Source of the DNA: Lachnospiraceae bacterium
Lineage (GTDB): Bacteria; Bacillota; Clostridia; Lachnospirales; Lachnospiraceae
Direction of reading: 5' to 3'
Assembly: GCA_900168235.1 (NCBI GenBank)
Contig: FUZG01000003.1
Location: 310,001 to 374,000, forward strand
Length of the DNA stretch: 64,000 nucleotides
The notes beneath the pieces are model-generated. The model was not told where the DNA came from, made no database searches, and saw only the letters and a list, made by a program, of their open reading frames with translations. The position numbers and the translations under genes are program-made. Numbering within the stretch: the first letter of the stretch is position 1; each line of letters opens with the position of its first letter. This document shows positions 51,201-62,184 of this stretch, one piece after another.

Positions 51201-52574
51201 TCAAACTTTTTCTAAAACAATATTTCTTTTCCTCACAGCGTAATGATAATAAATACAAAAAGCAATAGAGCACAGCACCCAAGAAGCCGGATAACACGCC
51301 ATTAAAACATAAGTGCTATGTACAAAAGGCAAAATTCCCAACACCCAGAAAACACGCAGGACACAGACACCTATGCCGGTTATGATCATCGGCACTACAG
51401 AATCTCCCATTCCTCTCAAAGCTCCGGCATATATTTCCACAAACAGATACGTCACATATGTAGGAGTAAGGAACTTTATCATATCCGTTCCGATCGCGAT
51501 CACATCTGCATCCGACGTGAAAATAGTCAATGCCGTTCCTCCGAATACATATATCAAAAGGCTTAAGACGACCGTTGAGAGCGCTGTCATGCCGATACAG
51601 GCATTAACTCCTCTCCTCACCCTGTCATTCTTACCTGCACCGTAATTCTGCCCTACAAACGTCATTATAGACGTTCCAAACGAATTTAATATCATCCAAA
51701 AAATCAGATCCACTTTTTCATACGCCGTCCATGCAGCAACCGTATTCGTTCCAAAGCTATTAATAGAGGTCTGGACCAGCACATTTGAACTCGTATACAT
51801 TAAAGACTGCATCCCGTTTGGAATACCTATGCGGATTATCTTTTTAAGAGTATCACCATGTATCCTGAGCTCAGACAGGCGCAAACGGCACGTATCATCC
51901 ATACGGCTAAGCGTTCCTAAGACCATTCCCGCACTGATCACCTGACACAGGACAGTAGCTAAAGCTGCTCCTGCGATACCCATTCCAAAAACGATAACAA
52001 ACAGTATATCAAGTACGATATTTGCACCACAGGATATGATAAGGAAAAGCAGCGGTCTCTTCGTGTCTCCTGTAGCCCTTAGGATCGACGCTCCCATGTT
52101 ATACACGAAGTTAGGTATCATACCAAGGAAGAATATACTCATATAGATTTTAGAGCTTATAAACACGTCTGACGGCGTTCCCATCATGCCAAGCATAAAA
52201 GGCGTCAAAAGACTTCCTGCAATAGTAACTCCAAATCCCGCAAGAATAGAAAAAAGCACTGCCGTATGAACAGCCTTCTTCACCTCGTCCATTCTTCTCG
52301 CACCATAATACTGGGATACTATGACCGCTGCTCCATTGGAAACACCTATGAAAAAATTCAGAAAAACGGCAACGATGATACCCGTAGATCCACCAACAGC
52401 AGACAGTGCTACTTTTCCAAGCGTACGGCCCACTATGACTGCATCCACCGTATTATACAGCTGTTGAAAAAACGAACCAAACAACAGCGGAAAGAAAAAC
52501 GTCAGAAGCTGATTTGATATCTTTCCTTCTGTAAGGGACAAATTTTTGTCTTTTTTAGCCACAACCGCAGACAT
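51201..52574 (-). CDS. MATE-family efflux transporter
   Basis: A 457-residue membrane protein with 12 predicted helices in two related halves (e.g. FQQLYNTVDAVIVGRTLG and a second SINSFGTNTVAAWTAYEK). This matches the NorM/DinF-like MATE branch common in Clostridia, which exports cationic drugs or metabolites with sodium or protons. GGAGG lies 7 nt before the ATG at 52574; six more codons are open upstream. Specificity is unknown. Confidence 0.94.
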   Translation of the reverse strand: MSAVVAKKDKNLSLTEGKISNQLLTFFFPLLFGSFFQQLYNTVDAVIVGRTLGKVALSAVGGSTGIIVAVFLNFFIGVSNGAAVIVSQYYGARRMDEVKKAVHTAVLFSILAGFGVTIAGSLLTPFMLGMMGTPSDVFISSKIYMSIFFLGMIPNFVYNMGASILRATGDTKRPLLFLIISCGANIVLDILFVIVFGMGIAGAALATVLCQVISAGMVLGTLSRMDDTCRLRLSELRIHGDTLKKIIRIGIPNGMQSLMYTSSNVLVQTSINSFGTNTVAAWTAYEKVDLIFWMILNSFGTSIMTFVGQNYGAGKNDRVRRGVNACIGMTALSTVVLSLLIYVFGGTALTIFTSDADVIAIGTDMIKFLTPTYVTYLFVEIYAGALRGMGDSVVPMIITGIGVCVLRVFWVLGILPFVHSTYVLMACYPASWVLCSIAFCIYYHYAVRKRNIVLEKV

Positions 52575-52606
52575 CTGAAAACCTCCGCACATAAAGAAAC
52601 ATACTC

Positions 52607-52664
52607 AAAAAGGACTGCTGAACCGAATGATCTATAATATCATTCGGAACAACAGTCCTCTTTT
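52607..52664 (-). terminator. Terminator after gdhA
   Basis: A two-part stem: AGGACTG/CAGTCCT outer and CCGAATGAT/ATCATTCGG inner, then TTTTTGAG on the minus strand. It separates gdhA from the MATE gene. Confidence 0.85.
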
Positions 52665-52711
52665 CTGAGATGTAACTATATCACTATCTCATATTCAATT
52701 CAAGAATTAAT

Positions 52712-54190
<1,479 letters not shown>

Positions 54191-54227
54191 GCACTTTTTT
54201 GAATTAAATTGTTAAATTACGAAAGTG

Positions 54228-54264
54228 TAAAGAAGATCCGCAATGCAAAAGCACTGCGGATCTT
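54228..54264 (-). terminator. Terminator of SH3-protein gene
   Basis: AAGATCCGCAGTGC / GCATTGCGGATCTT around TTTT, then CTTTAC on the minus strand. Confidence 0.9.
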
Positions 54265-54282
54265 CAAAATCACATATCACTA

Positions 54283-55536
54283 TCAATTCTTTGTGCAGTA
54301 ATCACTCTTAATGTAAGCAGTCTTACCATCATAGCTGATCTTGTACCAACCGCTTTCCTCACCAAGGAGATCATATGTAGCTCCCTTATAAGCACTTCCG
54401 ATCTTCTCACCCTCAGTGCTTGCCGAAGCTCTTACAGATACTGCCTCATTTACTGTGATCTTCTTTGAAGATGAAGATGTTGTTGTTTCCTGCTTAGGCT
54501 GCTCTGTTGTAGTTGCTTCTGCTGCAGGAGCTTCCTCTTCCTTCTTTTCAGCATTCTGAACTTCACCGCCTTCTACAGTGTCGCCCTCTGCTGTTGTAAG
54601 GAACTCAGACTTGATATATGCCTCTCCATCCTTGTACTGGATCTTACTCCATTCACCATCATCACTGAGACGTACAAATGTATCGCCTGCGGATGCCTGA
54701 CCAATAACTGAGCTGTCATCCTGATTCGTTGCGTTACGGATTCTTACAGCATCTGTTGTTCTAACACGAACCTGTGCACCATCATTATCTGAAGAATCAT
54801 CGGAAGATGAAGCCTCTGCAGAATCATCACCGCTCTTAGCTGCTGCTGCATCAGATTTAGTCTGGAGTGATGACATGAATGCTGCAAGTGTCGGATCTGA
54901 GTCTGTATTTGTCTGATAAAGCTTATCAACCTGTGCCAGAAGATCCTGTACATCATCCTGATTTGCGATCGCCTTGATGTAATCCTTCATATTCTGAGGA
55001 AGAGAACTGATATCCTTCATATAAAGAGTTCCATCATCATTTGTGCATACATAGAATGTTGAAAGTCCCGGAGCAACAGTATCGATATTCTTAAACTTGA
55101 TCTCGTAATATACAAAAACGATATAAGAATTTTTCTCAGGACCGGGCTTAGTATAGCAGGATCTCTCTCTGTATTCTTCTGTGTAGCCTGCCTTTACTTC
55201 GACCTTGGCACGATCTTCTTCATCAAGGGTCATTCCCATTTTAGACATCGTGTCAACATCGCCCTCTGCAACAGCCTGATAATATGCAGTAAAGAACGAA
55301 TTAACGTTTTCGTATGCATTCTGCTCAAGCTTTGCATCCTGCGGAACTTCTATCGGTTCCGTTCCCATCGCTTCCGTCGACGCTTCCGTCGCATTCGCTC
55401 CTGATGTCACATTTTTCTTACTTCCTCTGAACGCCAGAAGAACTATAACTAATACTATAAACAGTACACCTACTGCAAAATACTGATAATGCTCGATAAC
55501 GAAATTCTTATAATCTTTGATATCCTGGTTTTTCAT
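54283..55536 (-). CDS. Membrane-anchored protein with two SH3b domains
   Basis: A 417-residue protein. It has a single N-terminal transmembrane helix (about 19-36), a ~150-residue extracellular helical/NTF2-like segment (NSFFTAYYQAVAEGDVDTM), an acidic Ser/Asp linker, and two bacterial SH3 domains (about 255-315 and 365-417) separated by a Thr/Glu/Pro-rich spacer. SH3b domains bind wall peptides or glycan. No enzyme domain is seen. Monocistronic with a strong terminator. Confidence 0.82.
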   Translation of the reverse strand: MKNQDIKDYKNFVIEHYQYFAVGVLFIVLVIVLLAFRGSKKNVTSGANATEASTEAMGTEPIEVPQDAKLEQNAYENVNSFFTAYYQAVAEGDVDTMSKMGMTLDEEDRAKVEVKAGYTEEYRERSCYTKPGPEKNSYIVFVYYEIKFKNIDTVAPGLSTFYVCTNDDGTLYMKDISSLPQNMKDYIKAIANQDDVQDLLAQVDKLYQTNTDSDPTLAAFMSSLQTKSDAAAAKSGDDSAEASSSDDSSDNDGAQVRVRTTDAVRIRNATNQDDSSVIGQASAGDTFVRLSDDGEWSKIQYKDGEAYIKSEFLTTAEGDTVEGGEVQNAEKKEEEAPAAEATTTEQPKQETTTSSSSKKITVNEAVSVRASASTEGEKIGSAYKGATYDLLGEESGWYKISYDGKTAYIKSDYCTKN

Positions 55537-55673
55537 TGACTCTCTTTTCCTTTTCCAACACTGATGTTAAAGCATAAGAAATGGCATGCCGCTCTTCTAA
55601 AACTCGCCAGTCATACGAAACTGATCTGCAGCATACCTGTATATTCCCCCGAAATTGGTTTTTCTCCTGACAG

Positions 55674-55747
55674 TGCGTTTGGAGGGATTCGAACCCTTGA
55701 CACCAGGCGTCGGAGGCCTGTGCTCTATCCAGCTGAGCTACAAACGC
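55674..55747 (-). tRNA. tRNA-Arg (CCG)
   Basis: 74-nt cloverleaf with GCGTTTG acceptor, D-arm AGCTCAGCTGGATAGAGCA, anticodon stem CAGGC/GCCTG, loop CTCCGAC and T-loop TTCGAAT. It reads CGG. Confidence 0.96.
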
Positions 55748-55905
55748 ATGTACTCAGGTGGATACAATCCCGTCTGACGTACTTGAGTATAATACCATAA
55801 TCCTTTTGTTTTAGCAACGGAATTGTTACGAAAATATTACATTTTTTCAAGTACCCAAGCGCAAGATCTATCCACCTCTTATGCTGTAGAAAACCTGCCT
55901 GTAAC

Positions 55906-56856
55906 TTAGCCTGCTATCGTTATTTCATCGTCTTCACGGCTATAGTAATACACGTCATCCGATAGAAAATCTTCTTTGTCCAAAACAGATTCGTTAACAC
56001 TTTTTACCATGGATCTTAACTCCGAAACATTAACATCTCCTGAGATAGGCAGAAGTATCAGCTCATGCACAGAAGAAGGCAGGATATATAAGTCACTTTC
56101 CTTATTTTCTGCAAATTCTCGGAGCAATCCTGTCATAATAACTGCTGCCGCCCCGAAATTTCCGCTCCGGTTTGTGAGAACGTACATAGGAAGTACCTTC
56201 TCCGACATACCTGTCTCCTCTCCTATGCTGCATCCGAGGCTCTCCATAAACTCATACAGATATCTGATCCGCGGCTCCATAATAGATTCCATGTTATTTT
56301 CTGCGTCTTTACGAAGCTCATCTTCTGAAATACCCCATTTTTCCAGATGCTCATTTCTTACTGTGATACTAGCAAATCCATTCTTATCACCAACACGCAC
56401 CGTATATATTACTGCAAGGTTCAAAAAATCACGGTGCGGCACACAACCCAGAAATTCCCTATTCTTTTCTCTATTTATCAATCTGACCCCAAGATTCATC
56501 CTGACTTTTTCATAATCAAGAAATTTTTCCAACTCGAAATTCCCCGGTGTACGATTATTGCTGTAAACTCTCAGAACCTCATTTGCTATTTCCTGAACAC
56601 CGCGTACTCCTTTCAAATATTCCTCATAAAATACTTCCAGATAAATAGTCGGGGCAACGGCACTATTATTTTCTGATATCGAGACTCCATATAACTTTAC
56701 AGCATTATTTTTTATAACCTGCCTTTCCTCAACACGAAATTCCGGACCGCAGATATCGCTCAGTATCCCGATCACACAGTCGCGAAATCCTTCAAAATCC
56801 AGCTTATCCGCATCCGAATAAAATTCATTACAGTGATTTACTTTTGTATCGTCCAT
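55906..56856 (-). CDS. DUF5688-family protein
   Basis: A 316-residue soluble protein. The C-terminal block MYVLTNRSGNFGAAAVI...LYILPSSVHELILLP is a pattern I associate with DUF5688, a family frequent and multi-copy in Lachnospiraceae. No function is known. No signal peptide or catalytic motif is seen. An AAAGGAG ribosome site precedes the ATG. A ~316-bp AT-rich gap lies upstream. Confidence 0.75.
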   Translation of the reverse strand: MDDTKVNHCNEFYSDADKLDFEGFRDCVIGILSDICGPEFRVEERQVIKNNAVKLYGVSISENNSAVAPTIYLEVFYEEYLKGVRGVQEIANEVLRVYSNNRTPGNFELEKFLDYEKVRMNLGVRLINREKNREFLGCVPHRDFLNLAVIYTVRVGDKNGFASITVRNEHLEKWGISEDELRKDAENNMESIMEPRIRYLYEFMESLGCSIGEETGMSEKVLPMYVLTNRSGNFGAAAVIMTGLLREFAENKESDLYILPSSVHELILLPISGDVNVSELRSMVKSVNESVLDKEDFLSDDVYYYSREDDEITIAG

Positions 56857-57172
56857 AAATTAACTCCTTTTCGGGCACAATACACCAATACGCACATTAG
56901 CCCGTGACAAATGAATAAAAAATTGAATTTTGATTAGGAAATGATCTGCAGAGGAAAAACTGCAAGGCAAAAAGACGTACCTTGTAAAAACAACGTACAA
57001 AATATCATCAAAAAAGATTTTTCAAGAAATAAAATACGAAACGTATAAAATGATTCCCTTAAACGGGATAAGAAAAAATTAGATAACCCGAACAATATCG
57101 GAAAAGATATCCGAGCAGACATATTCTATCTGCTCGGATGAAAGATTTCTAAACTATCAAGACAGAAATCAA
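56857..57172. other. AT-rich intergenic gap with efp terminator
   Basis: Mostly A/T-rich with no gene that I can support; the 62-codon frame in it has no ribosome site or family features. Its right part holds the efp terminator. Confidence 0.5.
57103..57139 (-). terminator. Terminator of efp
   Basis: ATCCGAGCAGA / TCTGCTCGGAT around a 9-nt loop, followed by ATCTTTT on the minus strand. Confidence 0.85.
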
Positions 57173-57730
57173 TTAAACACGAGAAAGATACTCGCCTGTA
57201 CGTGTATCGATCTTGATCTTATCGCCCTGATTTACGAAAAGCGGTACGCTAACCTGAGCACCTGTCTCAACTGTAGCCGGCTTGCTGGCACCTGTAGCTG
57301 TGTCACCCTTGAATCCAGGCTCAGTCTCAGTGATCTCAAGCTCAACAAAAAGAGGCGGCTCAACTGCAAATACAGAACCATTATAGGAGTTGATCTTGCA
57401 GTTCTCATTCTCCTTAACAAACTTCATTGCATCGCCAACAACATCCTTTGCAATAGAGATCTGCTCGTAAGACTCAGGATCCATGAAGTTGTAAAGATCA
57501 CCGTCGCTGTAAAGATACTGCATATCTCTACGATCGATGTGAGCTGTCGGGAACTTTTCCGTAGGGCGGAAGGTCTTCTCAACAACACCACCGTTGATGA
57601 TGTTCTTCAGCTTTGTTCTTACGAAAGCGGCACCCTTACCAGGCTTAACATGCTGAAACTCAATAATCTGAAATACGTTGCCTTCGATCTCAACGGTCAG
57701 GCCATTCCGAAAATCACCTGCAGAAACCAT
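57173..57730 (-). CDS. efp: Elongation factor P
   Basis: EF-P rescues ribosomes stalled at polyproline. A 185-residue three-domain protein with PGKG at 30-33 (K32 the loop residue that enters the peptidyl-transferase centre) and the end [16 protein letters not shown]. It has its own promoter and terminator. Confidence 0.98.
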   Translation of the reverse strand: MVSAGDFRNGLTVEIEGNVFQIIEFQHVKPGKGAAFVRTKLKNIINGGVVEKTFRPTEKFPTAHIDRRDMQYLYSDGDLYNFMDPESYEQISIAKDVVGDAMKFVKENENCKINSYNGSVFAVEPPLFVELEITETEPGFKGDTATGASKPATVETGAQVSVPLFVNQGDKIKIDTRTGEYLSRV

Positions 57731-57775
57731 AAAAATAATCCTCCTATTAGAACAATCCAGTCAAAATACTAAGAC

Positions 57776-57804
57776 ATTTTACACTAGAAATACAATCTTT
57801 TCAA
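57776..57804 (-). promoter_or_regulatory. Promoter of efp
   Basis: TTGAAA, 17-nt spacer, TAAAAT on the minus strand, in the gap after the YqeG-type gene. Confidence 0.75.
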
Positions 57805-57811
57805 CTCATTT

Positions 57812-58327
57812 TTATTTTTGCCCGGAATTGCGCTTAAAATAGCGCTTTAATACTATTGCTTCCAGACGACGTTTCAATACAATCTGTATCTCTTCTTTCG
57901 GGTTGATGGGATGCACCAGTATATTTCTGATGCCTGATCTGTGAGCTCCCCAGACATCCGTAAAGAGCTGGTCACCAACAAAGAGAGTTGTTTCCTTATC
58001 AGTCCCCATCTTGTCCATTGCTGCGTAATATCCGCTTCTTGCAGGCTTATTTGCCTTATAGATGTAAGAAGCATATTTCACATCTTCAGCAAATTTTTTT
58101 ACGCGCGGCTCTTTATTATTTGACAGAAGCAGTGCATTAAATCCCAGATCATGCAATTTTTTGAACAATGCCTTTGCACGGTCATCCGCAGGCGCGTCAT
58201 GGGGTACAAGCGTATTATCTACATCAAATATGACTCCGCGATAACCGTCTTTATATAACGCTTCGAAATCAATATCATACGTTGATCTAATATATTCATC
58301 CGGATAAAATTTTTCAAATAAACCCAT
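57812..58327 (-). CDS. YqeG-family HAD phosphatase
   Basis: A HAD-IIIA phosphatase of about 171 residues with FDVDNTL (motif I nucleophile region), LLSNNKEPRV (motif II) and FVGDQLFTDVWGAHRSG (motif III/IV). YqeG proteins relate to phosphatidylglycerophosphate phosphatases. The ATG at 58327 has AGGAG 11 nt upstream; a TTG nine codons earlier is less likely. Confidence 0.92.
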   Translation of the reverse strand: MGLFEKFYPDEYIRSTYDIDFEALYKDGYRGVIFDVDNTLVPHDAPADDRAKALFKKLHDLGFNALLLSNNKEPRVKKFAEDVKYASYIYKANKPARSGYYAAMDKMGTDKETTLFVGDQLFTDVWGAHRSGIRNILVHPINPKEEIQIVLKRRLEAIVLKRYFKRNSGQK

Positions 58328-58353
58328 TCGTTCCGGTTCTCCTATTAAAAACA

Positions 58354-58397
58354 AATGTCAAAAAGCTCGAAAACGCCTCGCTAAATGCTCCGCACAA
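58354..58397. repeat. Dispersed CTCG-type repeat, copy 4
   Basis: AAAAGCTCGAAAACGCCTCG then CTAAATGCTCCGCA. It lies between nrdR and the YqeG gene, directly after the nrdR terminator. Confidence 0.55.
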
Positions 58398-58427
58398 TAA
58401 AAAGGTGCCACATCACTGCAGCACCTT
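58398..58427 (-). terminator. Terminator of nrdR with stop codon in loop
   Basis: AAGGTGC and GCACCTT flank a 12-nt loop that contains the nrdR TGA, followed by TTTATT on the minus strand. Confidence 0.8.
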
Positions 58428-58862
58428 CTTAAGCTCATCCATAAAGGAATTTACATCCTTAAATTCACGATAAACAGAAGCAAATCGAACGTAAGCCACG
58501 GCTTCGAGTTCCTTGAGCTTCTTCATAACCAGCTCACCGATCACTGACGAAGGTATTTCTCTCTCTCCGATATTGAAGATCTCAGTTTCTACCTCATCAA
58601 GTAACTTAGTGATCTTTTCTGCCGGAATAGGACGCTTATGGCATGCAAGCAGAACGCCCCGTTCAATCTTACGTCTGTCATAAGCCTCTCTGTTACAGTC
58701 TTTTTTTATGATCATAAGCGGAATAGTCTCAACCTTTTCATAGGTTGTGAACCGCTTACCACATTCATCACAGACTCTGCGCCTCCGGATAGCATTATTT
58801 TCCTCCGAAGGACGCGAATCTATAACTCGTGTATTATCATGGCCACAATATGGACATTTCAT
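58413..58862 (-). CDS. nrdR: Transcriptional repressor NrdR
   Basis: A 149-residue regulator of ribonucleotide reductase genes. The N-terminal zinc ribbon MKCPYCG...CDECGKRF uses C3, C6, C31 and C34, and an ATP-cone follows (residues ~45-140). It binds NrdR boxes in response to (d)ATP. It follows ftsZ by 3 nt. Confidence 0.98.
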   Translation of the reverse strand: MKCPYCGHDNTRVIDSRPSEENNAIRRRRVCDECGKRFTTYEKVETIPLMIIKKDCNREAYDRRKIERGVLLACHKRPIPAEKITKLLDEVETEIFNIGEREIPSSVIGELVMKKLKELEAVAYVRFASVYREFKDVNSFMDELKKVLQ

Positions 58863-58865
58863 CAG

Positions 58866-60059
58866 TTAGCTCCTCTTCAGGAAATCAGGCACTTTAATGG
58901 TCTTTGTCTGAAGTCTTGACGCAGTCTGAGCCCCGATCTGACTTCCTGACGGTGCGCTCTGAGATGGTGTCTGAGCAGCGCTGCCATTAAGATTATTTGA
59001 AAATGTACCCGGGTTAAACGGAGCTGAACCATGCATTCCTGCTGAAAGTCCGGGTGTGGGATACTTAATCCCGCCCAGCATTGCAGCACTCTTTGCCTGC
59101 TGTCCGTCATTCTCATCAAGTCCGGTCGCGATAACTGTTATCTTAACAAAATCTGCTTCCGACGTATCTTCCTTCGCACCGAAGATAACGTTTGTATCCT
59201 CACCTGTAAGGGACTGAACATAGTCAGCCGCATCAGATGCATCATACAGAGAAATGTCACCTGAAATATTAACGATAGCATTAGATGCACCACAAATAGT
59301 AGTCTCAAGGAGCGGACTTTCTACAGCAAGCTTAACTGCTTCAATAGCCTTGTTTTCGCCCTTTGCCATACCGATTCCGATATGAGCTACACCCTTTTCC
59401 TTCATGACTGTGCGAACATCAGCAAAGTCAAGATTGATAAGAGCCGGTACATTAATAAGGTCTGTGATACCCTGTACAGCCTGCTGAAGAACTTCATCAG
59501 CCTTCTTCAGGGAATCTGAGAATGATGTCTTACGATCAACAATCTCAAGAAGCTTATCATTCGGGATAACGATCAGAGTATCAACAGCATTTTTCAGCTT
59601 TTCAATACCTGATTTTGCATTATTCATACGGGTTCTTGCTTCAAACTTGAACGGCTTTGTAACAACACCGACAGTAAGAATACCCATATCTTTTGCAATA
59701 CGAGCAATTACGGGAGCTGCACCGGTTCCGGTTCCGCCGCCCATTCCGCAGGTTACGAAAACCATATCACAACCCTTTACGGCATTTGTGATCTCATCCT
59801 GGCTCTCTTCTGCTGCCTTCTCACCAACCTCAGGATTTGCGCCTGCGCCAAGTCCCTTTGTGAGCTTTTCACCGATCTGTAAGAGTCTCGGAGATTTGCA
59901 GAGCTGTAAAGCCTGCTTATCAGTATTGACTCCGAGAAAGTCAACGCCCTCGATCTTCTCATCTATCATTCGATTGACAGCATTATTACCTGCCCCACCT
60001 ACTCCAACTACGAGTATCTTGCAGCCATTTACTGCCTCATCTTCCTTAATTTCCAGCAC
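58866..60059 (-). CDS. ftsZ: Cell division protein FtsZ
   Basis: The tubulin-like ring protein. A 397-residue protein with [14 protein letters not shown], the tubulin signature [13 protein letters not shown], the T7 loop ([11 protein letters not shown]) and the C-terminal peptide [11 protein letters not shown] that binds membrane partners. It starts at GTG with GGAGG 9 nt upstream. A promoter lies at 60142-60170. It is followed by nrdR. Confidence 0.98.
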   Translation of the reverse strand: MLEIKEDEAVNGCKILVVGVGGAGNNAVNRMIDEKIEGVDFLGVNTDKQALQLCKSPRLLQIGEKLTKGLGAGANPEVGEKAAEESQDEITNAVKGCDMVFVTCGMGGGTGTGAAPVIARIAKDMGILTVGVVTKPFKFEARTRMNNAKSGIEKLKNAVDTLIVIPNDKLLEIVDRKTSFSDSLKKADEVLQQAVQGITDLINVPALINLDFADVRTVMKEKGVAHIGIGMAKGENKAIEAVKLAVESPLLETTICGASNAIVNISGDISLYDASDAADYVQSLTGEDTNVIFGAKEDTSEADFVKITVIATGLDENDGQQAKSAAMLGGIKYPTPGLSAGMHGSAPFNPGTFSNNLNGSAAQTPSQSAPSGSQIGAQTASRLQTKTIKVPDFLKRS

Positions 60060-60265
60060 GGAATAACTCCTCCTTTACACCCTTCATTAGGCTCTCCCAG
60101 GGAGATTGTACCTAAATTAATCCCTTTTAAATCTATTTATAATAATATATATTCCGATACAATAAATCAACACTTAATTAGCTTCAACGGTTGATCACAA
60201 TCCTCAAAACCCTTTGCTGTTACCGCAATTACGGGCCTCAGACTTTTATCAGAATAATTCTCCCA
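60060..60265. other. ftsQ-ftsZ gap with ftsZ promoter, no ftsA
   Basis: The 206-bp gap contains the ftsZ promoter and leader, and no reading frame for FtsA, which normally lies here. No clear terminator after ftsQ. Confidence 0.6.
60142..60170 (-). promoter_or_regulatory. Promoter of ftsZ
   Basis: TTGATT, 17-nt spacer, TATTAT on the minus strand, about 80 nt before the GTG start. Confidence 0.7.
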
Positions 60266-61012
60266 TCACTCATCTTCTTCAAATGTTATATAGCCATCCG
60301 AACTTTCTTCACTGTAGTTTTCCATGTGAAGCACGCCTTTCAAGCCTGAAAGAGACGGAACTATATACTGCAGGCGGATCATCTTTTCATCAATGTTATC
60401 CATGGTTCCAAGTGCAACTCTCGCTTTTCCAAAGAACAACGTTATCGTGTCGTCCTTTCCAAAATATATCGAATCAGTATCGATTTCATATTTTGTCAGA
60501 AGCTGAGTTATTGAAAGAATGTCATTGAATATCTCCGGATCATTTACAGGGAGCTGTTCTCCCACAACACAATGATCAAATTCAAGACCTGTGACATATG
60601 GTATGCCATCCAACATTTTTCTTGAACTATCGACTATGATGCCGTCTCTGTCAAAATACATGTAGTGATCCAAAAATCCTACATAACCAGCCAGCGCCTT
60701 TTCATATACCTCGATCGTAATGGAATGTGATGAATTGATATCAACATCCATCCGCTCGATAAAAGGAATGTTTCTGACAGGATGATCTCTATAGCGGAAC
60801 AGCAGATAAAGCGAATTATTCCCCATAGGACCGGTCATAATCATTTCCTGAATTTCCTGATCAGTGTAATGAGAATTTCCTGTCACCGTCACTTCTGTAA
60901 CCAGAAAAAACGACCTGAAAAAGAAGACTGCTCCCAGCAATAATGCGATTACCGCAAGAACCAGGATCAGATTTTTGAGAGACTTAAGTTGTCCCCTCGT
61001 AAACCACCTCAT
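60266..61012 (-). CDS. ftsQ: Divisome protein FtsQ/DivIB with POTRA domain
   Basis: A 248-residue bitopic protein: a short basic cytosolic N-terminus, one transmembrane helix (about 14-34), then the POTRA domain (TEVTVTGNSHYTDQEIQEMI) and beta domain outside. It links FtsW/FtsI to other division proteins. The acidic C-terminus is short. Its ATG overlaps the ftsW stop as TGATG. Confidence 0.92.
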   Translation of the reverse strand: MRWFTRGQLKSLKNLILVLAVIALLLGAVFFFRSFFLVTEVTVTGNSHYTDQEIQEMIMTGPMGNNSLYLLFRYRDHPVRNIPFIERMDVDINSSHSITIEVYEKALAGYVGFLDHYMYFDRDGIIVDSSRKMLDGIPYVTGLEFDHCVVGEQLPVNDPEIFNDILSITQLLTKYEIDTDSIYFGKDDTITLFFGKARVALGTMDNIDEKMIRLQYIVPSLSGLKGVLHMENYSEESSDGYITFEEDE

Positions 61013-62148
61013 CAGATCTGAATACTCCTCGAAACATTAAGTGCAATTCCAATTTCCCCTAGCAAAAACAACACCGACGTGCCTCCGAAGGATATGAACG
61101 GAAGCGTGATACCTGTATTCGGAATCGAATTTGTCACAACGGCGATATTTAGTATCACCTGAATGGCTATATGCCCCATGATCCCTACAACCAGAAGCGC
61201 TCCAAATCTGTCAGGAGCATTGTTTGCAACAACCATAAAACGCCATATCAGGATCATAAAGAGTATCAGGATCGCTGTTGCACCAAATAATCCAAGTTCC
61301 TCACATACGATTGAAAAGATCATATCATTCTGAGCTTCCGGGACAAATCCGAGCTTCTGTGTACTCTGTCCGAGACCTTTTCCAAATATTCCTCCGGCAC
61401 CGATGGAATACAACGACTGCAGTGTCTGATAACCGGTACCTGATGCATACGCTTCAGGATTAAGCCACGCGCGGATACGTGTAAGTCTGAATCCTGCTCC
61501 GGGTGAAAGTTCTCCGCCCGTCACAAATTTTACGACTAACGCTCCCAAACCTATAGCACCTGCTCCTCCCAACAAAAAATACCAGTACTTGGGAGATGCC
61601 ACAAAAAACATTACAACCGCAATACCAAATACTATTATCGCGGAACTCAGATTTGAAGTAATGGCATACAACATCAATGCCGGTATACCACCTATAGCTG
61701 CCATCGTAATGATATTCTTTATCCAGTCATTTGTTATCTTTGCACCTTTTTTTCCGCAAAGTAATGCTGCTGCAAAAAGAATAACTCCGACTTTAGCGGC
61801 TTCCGCAGGCTGGAAGGAAAGTGCGCCCACTCCCAGCCAGCGGCGTGCTCCATTTCTGGTTATTCCCAAAGGAGTCTTTACCAACAATACCAAAAACAGC
61901 GAAATAATGTACGACGGAACCGCAATCTTCCGCAGAAAATGGTAATCCACTTTTGAAACTATAAGCATGACTATAACGCCCAACGCTGTAGCTCTTGCCT
62001 GACTTCTGAGGTAATATGAAGGATCATCAAATTTCAAACTTGCTTCATATGAACTTGCTGAATAAACCATGATCAATCCAAAAACCAGAAGAACGATCAC
62101 CGCAAGCAGCAGATTCACATCCATTGCAGATTTACGGGACTTACTCAT
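61012..62148 (-). CDS. ftsW: SEDS glycosyltransferase FtsW
   Basis: A 378-residue membrane protein with about 10 helices. The SEDS motifs GGIFGKGLGQSTQKLGFVPE and NDMIFSIVCEELG are present, with PFISFGGTS near the end. FtsW polymerises septal peptidoglycan from lipid II with a class B PBP. It lies in the dcw order between murD and ftsQ; no murG or murC is seen here. Confidence 0.96.
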   Translation of the reverse strand: MSKSRKSAMDVNLLLAVIVLLVFGLIMVYSASSYEASLKFDDPSYYLRSQARATALGVIVMLIVSKVDYHFLRKIAVPSYIISLFLVLLVKTPLGITRNGARRWLGVGALSFQPAEAAKVGVILFAAALLCGKKGAKITNDWIKNIITMAAIGGIPALMLYAITSNLSSAIIVFGIAVVMFFVASPKYWYFLLGGAGAIGLGALVVKFVTGGELSPGAGFRLTRIRAWLNPEAYASGTGYQTLQSLYSIGAGGIFGKGLGQSTQKLGFVPEAQNDMIFSIVCEELGLFGATAILILFMILIWRFMVVANNAPDRFGALLVVGIMGHIAIQVILNIAVVTNSIPNTGITLPFISFGGTSVLFLLGEIGIALNVSRSIQI

Positions 62149-62184
62149 TGTACACCCTCAATTACTTCCATTTACCTTTATTGC

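Noticed and set aside
56934-57122. A 62-codon minus-strand frame in the efp/DUF5688 gap
   Set aside because: Very AT-rich, overlaps the efp terminator, no ribosome site and no family resemblance.
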